Source: Tetrapyrgos nigripes
Taxonomy: Eukaryota > Basidiomycota > Agaricomycetes > Agaricales > Campanellaceae
Assembly: GCA_013368315.1 (NCBI GenBank)
Contig: JAACJM010000019.1
Span: 682,001 to 746,000, forward strand
Direction of reading: 5' to 3'
DNA: 64,000 nt
The notes under the pieces were generated by a model that had not been told where the DNA came from, did no database searches, and worked only from the letters and a program-made list of their open reading frames with translations. Shown piece by piece: positions 37,487-48,935 of the stretch; the stretch's first letter is position 1; every line of letters begins with the position of its first letter. The position numbers were made by a program, and so were the translations under genes.

Positions 37487-40400
37487 CTAAGAATAGAAGA
37501 TTAGTGTGAGAGCACTTGGAAAGAAATATTCAGAAGAACTCACCTCTCTTCCACTTCTCCATTTTGTATTGAATCTCTGCTCCACATCACAGAGTGGAGG
37601 TTTGATGTCCATCTGCCTCTGATTTTTATCAAACACCTTCTCCCTGCTGTGGTATGCTTCCCAGACCTGAAAAACAGTCTCCTCCTGCAGTACTCCAGAC
37701 ACCCCATAAAGCCTCAGGCCATACGATTGCGTCAAACACCTCTGGCCATCAGACAGTTGTTTGGCCAAATAATGTTGGAAACATATCCCCAGGTTGTCCT
37801 GGCCTCAAAAATGCATGGATTGGAAGTAATACAACTGCAATATTTGGTGGAGCTTCAAGTTGAGTGTCAAATGGAGGTGGCATGGCACGACCTAGAGTAT
37901 GTAGGGAGGAGTCTGGTGAGTGGAAGACTCCTGTGAGCTCCATTGAAGCATCTTCAATAGATAAAGGATGAGACTGGGATACAGGTGTTGATGGAGGACT
38001 TGATGAAGGAGGAATAATGCTGAAAGGAGAAGACGTCAGCTCATTGTCAACCATTATTGACCCAGTAGAGGCAGAGCAGACATTCCTAGGAGGTGTTGAG
38101 GATGCCAAGGTCAATGACGGTAGTGCAGGAAGCAGAAGTGATGCTGCAGAGAATGACCCAGATGATGCAGCAGCCACCAAAGAGGAATCTGAAGTGAATA
38201 TTTAGTTACAGCACTGGGATGTAAATATAATAAAAATTTACAGCAGACCAACCCTTTGATGGTGAGAGCTGTGCAGTTCAGTGGTCAATGAGAGCACGTA
38301 GAAGAGTGTTGTGACTCTCGAGTTGGGCAAGTCTTGAGTTTTGCTCAGACAAGAGCTCCTTCAAGGTGTTGTCAGAAATGCATGTCATGTCAATAGAGCT
38401 ATTTGCCAGGGCCTGAAGACAGGCATACTCAGTCAGAAATCCGAGTTTCATCCAGTTCATGACATCTGGATGTGAGAGAGCTGGGAGTTTGAAGATTGAT
38501 GACTCACTGCAGCACCCTATATTTATACAAGGTTTGAGACTCATTAAGGATGCTTGATTCAAGTTATATACCCACCTGGAATAGCATCTCTTGCAAGTCT
38601 ATCATCAACCCTGCAAGTCCTTTTTACTGTTGACTTGAGCATGGATCCCTTCAGCCATAGGCATCACAAGTGTCTTGAAGCGCTCAGGTATTACACCAAG
38701 GATGGGTGTATGTATTGTATGTCTTGAACCCATGTGCAGCAAGCAGAGCCTGTTTGAAAGATTGAAATCAGTGAATATACACCAAGGTACGAGCTTTTGG
38801 TTTAACTAGAAACTTACATCCATGGGGATTCTGGGTGCATAAATGTTCTCATAGGTATCCTGGCTAAGCCAGGCAAACTTTTTGGTTGATGAACTGAAGA
38901 CAAAGGAGATGAGTAGACAAATACTTACCCCATTTTTTCCTGGCTGTATCTGAGCATATGCTGAGGTAAATGGACCTTGACTCTTGACTCAAACCTGGTG
39001 GCCTTGAATGCAAGACAATAGAGATTGTAAAGATTACTTGGGTGGCACATGGTCTTTGGGTCTGTGGCAAAGAGTACACAAATCTGGAATGCCCAGAGAA
39101 GGGTTAGAACAATGAGAGAAATGAAATCAGCTCAAATCAGTCACTCACAAGGCCCCAAGACTTGTTAACCTTCCAATCAATCTCTTTCTCAATGATGTCA
39201 TAAACATCAAAGATCCAATGCATCAGAAAGGATAATGTGACCATCGGGCACCAATCCAGCTCCTGATGATTGACAAACCCAACATAACATGGATTATTAG
39301 TCTCAAGAAGGATACATGTTAGACAAAGATGACCTAGAGTGAAAGAAACAATGTAGAAATACATACTGATATCAACCCTTGCCTTGTAGTCCAAGCATCC
39401 CTAGCATTTTGACATTTTGGGTTGGATGGATAGCTTCCCATGGTTGGAGCTCTCGTAACCAGAGAGCATGTATGTTATCGCCATGGCCACCACTCACATT
39501 CTGACACATCCAAGCCACATGTCTGAGAATTGTGCAGTGCACTGAATATATGTATGTAAGATATCAGCCAAACAGAAAGCACAAAGACCAAATAAAAAAT
39601 ATACAACTCACTCTGAGGGTGGCTGAGAAAAGCATAGTTGACAACACCCATTTGATCTTTGGTGATCCATGAAAGGAATGTGTTGGCAACAACACCTGGC
39701 ATGTCTTGGTTATCAAAAGAAAGAAATGTCAAAGAGATGAGATACTCACTCTTGAAGATGTTCCCAGGCCTGTGCCATCTGGGTCTTCAAAAGATCCATG
39801 ACTCAGTATGTGACTGCTGGCCTTGTAAGTGAAAGCTTGATGTCCTCAGCCTCCTGAGACTTGTGGATATGGAGCACACCAAAAAACATTTTTTAATTTG
39901 CCCCTGACAAAGAGAAAGTGAGAGAAAGTGAGATACATGTGGAAACTGCAGAAATCAAGGTAAAAATAAATAAATGTATGGTGCCAACTTGAGTCCCTGG
40001 AATCTCTACACCTGTGATTGAAGGTCCAATTGATGAACAACAGGAGTGAGTGTTCATTGACTATGTCGTCCTTGATTTGTTCTGTTAAGTGAGCTTCCCC
40101 CAGAAACCTCTTCAGGATTGGAGTCAGTAAATATCATTGAGATGAGGATTTATAATACTGCGCACATTCCACAAATGGAAAACCTGGAGCTGAGCAACCT
40201 GGCCTTCATGCTGGTGATGACCTTTGCCTTTGTTCCCATCCTCAATGCCTCTTCAGACAAAACCTCCCTGTGTCCTTCACTGGCAAGGTCTTGTAGCAGT
40301 GCATCATCACTGAGATTGATGTACTCAGATCCTGGACCTTCCTGAGAATCATGCTTGTCTTTTTTTCACTTGCGTCAGCTTAATTTTGATGGAGTCGAGG

Positions 40401-41075
40401 GGGTTTCACCAGTTAGAACCAAAATAGAGTGGCATCGAAATGACAGGGTTTGGAGATGGTGGCTGAGCATCATCTTGACGTTGCTCTGAATGAGGCTTGC
40501 GAGGCTTCTTGGCAGGTGGATTTGGTGGTGGGGTCCACTCAGGATACCTAAAGTTGAGAACAAAATCAACAAATAAAATTGAATGAGAGAAGAAGGAATT
40601 CTGAGGAATGTACCAGTGTGTCAGAATCACTGACTGGAGCTTCTCACAGTTGTCTTTATGGTGAGTCTTGAGTTTCAGTTTCTCACAGAGTGCATGGAGA
40701 TGCTTGATGCTAGAATTGTATGCCAGTTAGAGCATGAATGTCTAATGGAATGAAGTACTCACATTCTTTCCCAGTATGTCTCCCATGGCTCAAGTGATCT
40801 ATGGACGTCCTTCACAGGCTTGACATTGATGGTGACTGACTGTTGAGAAGAAGACTCGGCATTAGCAGCACCATCATTGATGGTAGGAACATGGCACACA
40901 GAAGCCTCAGGCATGGCCAACAGCTGACTCTGGGAGGTTGTTGGAACGGAAATAGGAGTTAGAGGGCTTGCCCAGGGCAGGTAGTAGGTGCTGAGCATGG
41001 TGGTAAGGGAGAGGGTTGAGGGTTTGAAATTTTGCCAGAGGTAGAACAAGAGGTAGGAGGGGCCATTTCCTAACT
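37487..41075 (-). pseudogene. Degenerate Ndc10 / GCR1_C-type (Crypton-like) gene
   Basis: Reading leftwards: a Pro/Ser-rich start; a SAP-like helix pair (IKHLHALCEKLKLKTHHKDN, about 40,640-40,710); an Ndc10_II-like core with GDNIHALWLRELQPWEAIHP (about 39,400-39,480) and YVGFVNHQELDWCPMVTLSF followed by KEIDWKVNKSWGL (39,150-39,290); a leucine-rich coil (ELLSEQNSRLAQLESHNTLL, 38,290-38,360); and a C-terminal module VFQVWEAYHSREKVF, DVEQRFNTKWRSGRE (37,544-37,670) resembling the GCR1_C DNA-binding domain. Such Ndc10-GCR1_C proteins are common in basidiomycetes and are related to Crypton tyrosine-recombinase transposons. Stops and frame changes break the gene. Family assignment rests on short motifs. 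Confidence 0.55.
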
Positions 41076-41374
41076 GGGACAACAAAAAAAGTCTTTTTCA
41101 TTTGTTGATTGATAGGTATCTATTACTATTGATATCTTTCATTCACCCAAGCCCTTGAGTCTGTCTCAACCTAGGGCAGGTCACTAATGATTGTGACCTG
41201 AGGCAGGGCAGGGCACAAAAGATTGTGACCTGCAGCCAAGCCCTAACACTGTGGAGATAATTGGATTTGATCCTTTACCCCTGCCGTCCTTGGTATTGGT
41301 AATGTTTCGTATCTATACAACAAACATTACCCACTGTGGAAAGGGGGAGATTTTTCTCTCACTTCCTCTTTACT

Positions 41375-42079
41375 TTAGATCTTGTACAAGTTAGGCTGAG
41401 CTAACTTGTCTTCAGAATCCTCTTCTAGATCTCCTTCATCTTGTTTACCACCAATTTCAACTAACTCATTGTTAGAATTGTACTGCAGAGTTCTTAAGTT
41501 AGGCATGAGATCAAAGATGTAGTCTTTGCCAGGCGTCCATGACTCTTCTGGCACTTCTTCATCATCCATCATTTTACAGAGTTGCTCAGCATCCAAATCA
41601 ATAAGTTCATGAATGTTAGGACTCTGAATGCCACCACTTTCTCTTGTAGCACTGTTCCATCCATTTACACCAGTATGTAGGCTCCACCTCTGGTTTGTCT
41701 AATAACAATCATAGGCCCTAAGTATCTAGACTTTTCTCTATACGAGTGTTATGGACTTGAACTAGTGTTCCCAGTTTAAAGTCCCAATTCTTGATCACAC
41801 TTCTATACTTCTTTTCGAAGCATTTTAATTCTGCTCTTTTCTGTTCATTCACTCTCCTAATCATGTCTTCTACATGAATCTGGTGTAAGCCAAAGCTTGG
41901 GCCCTATAACCCACCAATTCTTCTGTAGTAAGAATCCTGTCTGGTAGTTTAACCAACCAAGTAGACACTGCAGGCAAAGGCAGCTCTTTTCAATGAGAAG
42001 AGCCTGAGAAGATTCTGAGAAGATTTCAAATCAGCTCAATAAAAGATCACTGAGAAGAGTTTGAGAAGAATTGAAATCA
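41375..42079 (-). pseudogene. Ty3/gypsy pol 3' remnant
   Basis: Reading leftwards from about 41,900: KLGTLVQVHNTRIEKSLDT, then GPMIVIRQTRGGAYILV, MDGTVLQEKVVAFRVL, and an acidic tail LIDLDAEQLCKMMDDEEVPE ending at 41,375. This matches the region after the integrase core in basidiomycete gypsy elements. Two in-frame stops are visible. It resembles the lineage of the element at the right edge of the window more than the one at 20.8-26 kb, but only the tail survives here. The KDZ element begins just to its right. Confidence 0.6.
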
Positions 42080-42087
42080 TCTCAAAA
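42080..42087. repeat. Left target-site duplication of the KDZ element
   Basis: TCTCAAAA, identical to 53,684-53,691. Confidence 0.92.
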
Positions 42088-42790
42088 CACCTGTGAAGCC
42101 CACCTAAGCGACCAAATATGATAGGACCAGGGATCATATGGTCCTATCAGATCTGATAGCTTAGACCCCTCCCCTCCATAGTACGTTATTTATCCGTTAA
42201 TTATGGAGGGACTTTGTAATTTCAGAGGGCTCTGGCAGCTGGGACGATGGGAGGCGTCGTGGGAGGGATCGCTATGATGTCACCGTCGGGTTTGAGTGGC
42301 ACTTCCCCATTGGATTAGTTGCCGTCGTTGGTTCCGCTCGTTGTCCTGCCCTCCCGACAACAGCGAGCATGTATATACATCGAATAAAATCGTAAAAATT
42401 CGCAAAAATTTATACTTCCCCGTCGGATTAGTCGCCGTTGTTTTCTCCACTCATTGTCCCGCCCTCCCGACAATAGTGAGCACATGTACATCAAATCGTA
42501 AAAATTCGCAAAAAATTTATAGTAGATTACACCTGTCAGGTCCAGGTGGCGCTTCCCCCTCGGATCAGTCACTGTAATTGACACTGTACTCGATATGAAA
42601 TATATTACATCTGTTGCAGGTGGCGCTCGTGGGTTTGGGTGGCACTTCCCCGTCGGATTAGTTGCTGTCGTTGGCTCCGCTCGTCTTCCCGCCCTCCCGA
42701 CAACAGCGAGCACGTATGTACATCGAATAAAATCGTAAAAATTCGCAAAAAAATTATAGTAGTCTACGACATGAAATAAATCACATTTAA
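42088..42790. repeat. Left long terminal inverted repeat of the KDZ element
   Basis: Contains, 55-70 bp from the end, the perfect palindrome CTATCAGATCTGATAG, then three subterminal modules of about 100 bp with TTCCCCGTCGGATTAGT, CGCCCTCCCGACAACAG and TAAAATCGTAAAAATTCGC. It ends about 20 bp before the transposase stop codon. Confidence 0.88.
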
Positions 42791-42810
42791 AGGTACAAAC
42801 AAAAACCCCG

Positions 42811-45800
42811 TTAAGCAGTATCATGAGTAATCCTCATGATACTGACAGCCTCACTTAACCCTTCCTCTTCGTCTCCACTGTCGTTACCGTCCTCACTGAC
42901 TGTCCCGTCGTCACTGCCAGTGGATTCTGCAACTTCCCTGGCCAAACTATGTCCTCCACATCGTGAAAGCTCTCCAACTCCTCGCTGCAAAGTCCCACTG
43001 AAACCTGGCAGCAATGAAATCCTATGAAGAGTCTTCCAATGACCTTCCCAAAAGCGACCACGGCGGCTATGGTAGAGGCAAATCTGGTGAGCCAGGGGGG
43101 GATTGACAGGGAGGAGCTCCTCTACCTTGCTGAGGAGGAAGTCATCTTCATCATGCAGGTATGTAGCCAAACACCTAATCTCTAGGTTGAGGCACTCAAT
43201 TTCTTCTCCAGCACGTAAGTACTTGAAGTACTTATCCATGACGACACGCACAGCAGGCTCTGACCAGCGTTTCTGCCTAACGTCCTGCCTTGTATCTCGA
43301 AGGATGTCAAAGTCTGAGAGGAAGCAGCACTCCACAACAGTTTCCCAGTCAAGTTTGGGACCCGGGGGCTTCAAGGCAGCAGCAGCCCTGTTGTAGTTGT
43401 CCAGGGCAGTGCGGATAGCTTGTGAATGGGTCTTGAGGGCATAGGCGATGTGTTTTCGTAGTTTGTAACCTATAGATGGATGTCAAGAGTATACAAATGA
43501 AAGGGTATCTGAGCTACTCACCGGTCTGAGACATGTTCATCCTCGTTAGTTCAAAGAGCCTCGCAACTACCAACCCCTCCAGCTTATCCACACACTTCTG
43601 GTACTGTGCCTTCTCTGTTAACAACTTCACACTCTCCCACTCCATGCTCCCTGGCTTCCAATGCTCTGAGATACCCAACTTCTGCTCCAGCACATGACAG
43701 TGTATTTTCATATCATCCCGAATCTCTGCAGCCTGTCGACGTTTCGTTTCAAGTTTGCGAGTAGTGCTAGTTGTAGCCTCATAGGACCGGCCAATCATGT
43801 CGTTGTTGTTAGTTGTTAACCATGCGCTGTTGGCGGTCTTCAATGTTTCCCTGGAAAGGAAAGAAACTACCATCAGTTAGAGAACCCAAAATGAGGTACG
43901 TCTCACTCACTCTGCTTCCTGAAAATTGACTAGCTTTTGGAAATACTCCATCCGCAATGTCTCCTCCTCAGGTACTGCTGCCTTCTTCAAATCCTGCAGA
44001 TAGTCCTGCTCTTCAACCAACCACTCATGAAACCTGTCCACTGAGTCAATACCCAAGTCCTGCATTGACCGAGCCAATGCTGAGAATCCTTGGCGTATTT
44101 CAAGGGCTTGCTTGTAATTCTGAAGCAGAAAGTTGGGAAGGTTGGCATAGGTTTCGAAGTCATCGTTGTGTTCAGCGTAGTTTGCAATAGCTTGGTGGTG
44201 ATGGAAGATGCTGGCGTATCTAACAGAGGGGGCAAGGGCATTCGATTTAGAAAAGAAGCGCTCGCATCCCTCTGAGTCTTCTAGCCCATTGCCCTCCACA
44301 TAGGTACCAAGGTGTTCGGTCTGGCAAAGACGGCAGTGTGCGTGTCCATGAAAGGTGCCGACTAGAGACGTGAATCGCTTTTCGCTTGCCTTTGGGCCCA
44401 GGGTGCTCTTGGCGATAGTGGTCTTAAATCCGCACCCAATGTCGTAACCGATTGCAAGGTCTTCCCCTAGAACTTCAATGAGCCTGTCTATCATAGCAAG
44501 GCCATATTTAGCTCTGAAAAATGTCAGTATTTCATTCATAGATAATCAGAAATATAACTTACTGCTCTCCACTTCTAACCATGTCCTCTATCAGGAGGAC
44601 GAAACTGTGCCTGCAAAGACACAGAAAGATCCCCGTCTCTTCGAATACCCCCCACATTGACGCCGTCAACTTCTCACTCAGGTTCTTCCACCTTGGTGTG
44701 CAAGGTGAGTCCTCAACCCCTAGTTCCTCCAGGATTTCATTGGCCACCCCTTTCGCCCACCGGTCTACCTCCTCTCTACTCAGATAGTAGTCTCCACCTC
44801 CCCTTCGTGTATCCAGTCGTTCCCTTGATGGACCTGCCCCTGGGATTAAATTCCCTTCTTGATCATACCAAGGTGCACGTCTGGCCACTCGCTTCAAGGA
44901 ATCCCCGCCATCCATACAGCCCATCATACTGAACTTCAACTTCACCTCTCCATCCAGCTTGTAGAGGCAGGATGGACAGGCATGGGCAAGTCTCCAGTTG
45001 GGGTCAGCACGGCCCAGAGCCTGGCGAACTTGGGATTTGACACGGTCACACAAGTCGAGGTGTAGGTCATGGCAAATGGAAAATTGTTCAAGTAGGTATG
45101 GCCAGTATGCTACACCATGTAGATCACAGAGCGTCTTGACGAACGGTTGGATGTTTAGGTGTGGGCAGTGCAGATTTACAATGCGATAGTGCTCGAGAGT
45201 GCGTGTGGTGATGACAACGGTCGGTCTGCTGGGAGCACAAGGGATCAGTCCTTGAGAGATGAGTGAGGCTAGTGTATTGTTGAGGGATATATGTACATCT
45301 CTTCGGCTACTACCTGTAAACTGGTTAGAAAAAGCAAATGAATATAAAAATTGAGAGCACGCACCAAACAAGTCTACTACCTGCAGACTAACTGTTGTCC
45401 AGTCCTCAGGAGCCTCTGGTAAGACTGAATCTCTACCCACATCACCATCTACCCGAAGACTCCAATCCATGAAGGCATCGGTCATAGAATCCATATAGAG
45501 GGAAAAGGCAAGGGTGCGCTGCTCTACACGATCTATTCGGGTGCGATAATCTGTGCGTCCCCTAGTACAACTTGTATAAGTAAGTAAATATTATAAAGGA
45601 ACACTAACATACCTTTTACCTCGGCCAGACAATGATTGAAACAACTCGTATGTCTCTCCACCTTCATGGCTGATGTTAACCTCCTTTTCTCCCATCAAAA
45701 TGTCGTTTACTGCAGCCTGACCCTCCATGAAGTCCGTCATATCTCCATTGTCGTCCCAAGACCCATCCCGATCCATAGTGTCCACAGTCGGAGGTTGTCG

Positions 45801-45950
45801 AGTCAGTTCTTCAGCTGCAGCTTGAGCCTTCGCGGAACAAATAGCAGTTGGGGTGTAGGTACGAGGTTTTGGATATGGGTCATACCTATCGCCTGAAGGT
45901 ATTAAAACTCGTTGGCGACACAAGGCAGTTTTGAGCTTGAAAGGCTTCAT
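42811..45950 (-). CDS. KDZ transposase
   Basis: Six exons on the minus strand (45,950-45,613, 45,561-45,365, 45,313-44,563, 44,513-43,911, 43,850-43,522, 43,469-42,811) total 2877 nt, giving 958 residues with no stop or frame problem. The KDZ family is recognised from IPCAPSRPTVVITTRTLEHY, FVKTLCDLHGVAYWPYL and HACPSCLYKLDGE, and from the presumed acidic active site: Asp313 in MMGCMDGGDSLKR, Asp453 in AIGYDIGCGFKTT, and Glu510 or Glu513 in GLEDSEGCERFFSKSNALA. Downstream helices (YKLRKHIAYALKTHSQAIR, AVRVVMDKYFKYLRAGEEIE) are typical of the C-terminal half, and the end is acidic. The protein should act in the nucleus on the element's own terminal repeats. The second intron (51 nt) has no stop and keeps frame, so its retention would still give a full-length protein. 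An upstream exon cannot be excluded. Confidence 0.92.
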
Positions 45951-46288
45951 TGCGTTGTTGACCAAGTTGTGCAGACGTGACCAAAACGCGTCTGTCTTTC
46001 GTGTGACTTTCTGACTTGTGTTGACTAACTTGTGACTTGTTCTCGATCACGACTTGCAACTCAGCGTGTTTTGCCTCCACTTGTAAGTACATTTTCTTCT
46101 CTTCTCTAGCTGACTCAAGTTACCACTGGGCCTACTCGATGGTTCTGAATGGTCTAAATTATAGGCCTAGGGAACCGCTGAGTAAGCCCAGAGGTTACTT
46201 GGATGGACTAGCCAAGAGAGACATGTACACTACGTCTTTTCCTTGGCCAATCCTTGGCTAATGCCTTTTCTTTAAAGGGTCCTACGAA
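45951..46288. promoter_or_regulatory. Divergent promoter of transposase and TET/JBP genes
   Basis: A 338-bp gap separates the two outward-facing start codons, so it should hold both promoters. A GACTTGTG-type motif is repeated in both orientations (about 46,010-46,055). No TATA box is obvious. Shared control of transposase and dioxygenase is inferred from the layout. Confidence 0.5.
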
Positions 46289-47838
46289 ATGAAACCTCGA
46301 GAAGTGAGTTCCTCTTGATCTTATAACTATAACATGGCTAATATCCCTTCTACATAGCTTCGCAATGGCAAAGTCTATGTGGAGCTCCAAGTGTTTCGCC
46401 CTTCCCACCAGGTCGACGTTGGTTGCCTCGTTGACCGAGCCTTTCATCCCAATGCCCACGCCGACAACTCTGACGATGAAGAAAACGCCTCTCCTCCACT
46501 AGTTTCCCCAGTCAGCCTATCTTCCAACGGCAGCACCCACCCTTACGAGTATGCCTCTCCTTTATCGAGCCCTTCTTCCAACATTCCTGTTCCCAATCCT
46601 AACAAACGACTGGCACCTTGGGAAAGCCAACCCAGCTATCGAAGTCGCAAACGCGCACGGCAGCGAGAGCACCAGTATGAAGAAAAAGGTCACCTCACTG
46701 CCTACAATGCGTCTATTGCAGCAATGACATCCCAGCCCTTCCTCAGTTCCCTCAAATCAGATACATTGCCTGTTGCACATGGTGGATATGTCGCAGTTGA
46801 GCAGGATATGAAGGGAAGAACAGTTAACCGCCTGCTGGAGTGGTTTCTAGACAATGGGTTTGAATTGGTGAAAAATGATGGCAGGTGCATGTCCCTGTTT
46901 TCTTTCTTTCTTCACAATTACTCAACGATAGTAGCCAATCCATTCCTCTTGTCACAGCTGAGGACAGAGTCATCGGCGCCACCCTTCAGTATGAGCAAGC
47001 CATCGACACCGCAGCACAGCTGATCGCTGAGACTGGTAGCGCTGCTGACTTCACCACTGCCAAGAAAGCATCAAAACGCGGTCGAGGCTTCGGCTCTGCA
47101 GCATATGGTCATTCTTTTGGGAAGGGACAGCCCCAACCTATGCGTCTTGTGAAACGCCGTGAGATGATGAAGGGCCTGCTCTCTGACCCTTGCTTTACTA
47201 TTATTGCCCATGCTCAAAGCTGTGAGTGCCCATCTTCTGTTTTATTTCCCTTAATCATACACCTACATACAGCTGCCTATGCTGCATTTTCACCCAGAAA
47301 CTACATCTATTACTTTCAAGGTATGAAGCTCTTTCGCCGAGTCATGAAAGCTCTTGGCGCTCCACCCGAGGACTTCAAGCCCAACTTCAAGAAAAGTGTG
47401 TTTTCATGCATTACCGTCAACTTTGGTCCTCGTACTCAGACCTTCATTCATACCGATGCAAAGAATACAGCTCACGGAATGTGCGCCATCACCACCCTTG
47501 GGAATTTTGACTACAAGCGTGGTGGACACTTGGTCCTCTGGGACCTCAAACTCGTCATCGAGTTTCCTCCCAGCTGCACTATCCTCATTCCTTCAGCCCT
47601 ACTCCTTCATTCCAACATTGGGGTTCTGCAGGGTGAAACTCGCTACAGCATCACCCAGTATACAGCAGGTGGGATATGGCGGTGGTTAGATGATGGTGGT
47701 CGGACAGAGGTTGATATCAAAACCAACTTTCCTGCAGAAGAATGGGCAAAGGTGGAGGAGCACAAAGCTGGTCGAAGGGAGGAGGTACTTGGGATGTTTG
47801 CTACTCTGGATAAAGTCTTGGCCACTAAAAAAATGTAA
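46289..47838 (+). CDS. TET/JBP-family 2-oxoglutarate/Fe(II) dioxygenase
   Basis: Four exons (46,289-46,303, 46,358-46,884, 46,932-47,221, 47,273-47,838) total 1398 nt, giving 465 residues; the first exon is just MKPRE. The N-terminal third is Ser/Pro-rich with a basic patch NKRLAPWESQPSYRSRKRAR. The double-stranded beta-helix core begins near residue 270 (SPRNYIYYFQGMKLF). It shows the HxD motif His337-x-Asp339 in FIHTDAKN, the strand GGHLVLWDLKLVIEFPPSC, His390 in LLLHSNIG, and Arg401 in GETRYSITQYTAGGIWRW, the expected iron and 2-oxoglutarate ligands. The family oxidises 5-methylcytosine (TET) or thymine (JBP) in DNA; in basidiomycetes such genes are expanded and linked with KDZ transposons. 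Substrate here is inferred. The gene diverges from the transposase and is undamaged. Confidence 0.9.
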
Positions 47839-48769
47839 TCACATTACTGTAGTTGTACAATCATCTTGAAATCGAAAAGTTGTATGCCATCCATGCATGT
47901 ATGAGTGAGGCGAGATAGTCTAATGAATTGGGAGCCAGCTCCAGACCGTACATCCAGAATAGCTGCTCAATGTCGAGAACGACAATGACAAGGTGTCCAG
48001 GCCAACGTCCAGCTCAAATATCATCTGAACAGACTTAGGGATACTGTAACTTGGTTCTGGTAAAATTTTGGGGAAAACTATCAAGCCTATCTAATGTAGT
48101 GCACTAAATGCTTCAAGGGCGATTCAGAATCCTATCAGATACTTGGAACGAAGTATCAAAAAAGTAAAAGGTGCTCCGTTAAACTTCTATTTGACATATG
48201 TTGGAACTACATACAAGCACGTCTTGAATCCAAAAAATCAGCTCAGAATACCAAGATATACTTCCATAATTGCTGGTTCAACTCGAAATTTTAAGTTCAC
48301 TTTTCAGTCTGTATCATTGCTTCAGTAAATACTGAGGGCACAGGGATTATTTTACAAGTTCAGGTAATAATTTGGAGTAATAATTGATACAGCAGCGGAC
48401 CATAGCGCATACAGATAGACCCCAACCTTTTTATCTGGAAATGTACCTGAAATGTTGAGTGCAGAAGGCATTTCAAGGCCTTTGTTTCACTAAAAAAATG
48501 TTAAAAATGCCTGTAAGTACTAGAATCTTGGATACTTAATTATTACAGCGGGAAGTAAGAATCAGAGCTTCAAATCAGGAAACTTGACAATTGTAGCGGT
48601 CAGATGAGGAGGAGTGCATACTAAATTTGGAAGTTGACATAGCCACAGCCTTCAAAAACTTGCACCTTGTGTCGATTATGTAGCTTGCTGTCTATTGAAT
48701 TTCCCCAAGTCCTTCAGACTGTCAAAAAGTTCGTACAAGTGGAAGGAGATGCATTTCGCTCGTAGTTTC
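47839..48769. other. Non-coding spacer inside the KDZ element
   Basis: About 930 bp of AT-rich sequence between the TET/JBP stop and the tail of the next, converging gene. No coding pattern or repeat is seen. Confidence 0.5.
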
Positions 48770-48935
48770 TTAAGTACACAAAAAACTACATAAAAAGGGA
48801 GTAATAACAAAGGCTGGCTCAAGCTTCAGAACACGTTCAGCCATATACTCTGCAACAAAAAATGTGTTGGCATCTTTGGCGTTATTATGTGGATACACAG
48901 CCCCTCTACCATAATACAACCCATCCCTGATCACT

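Noticed and set aside
44581..45189. Plus-strand frames across the KDZ transposase
   Set aside because: Antisense shadows; the minus strand has the complete spliced transposase with family motifs.
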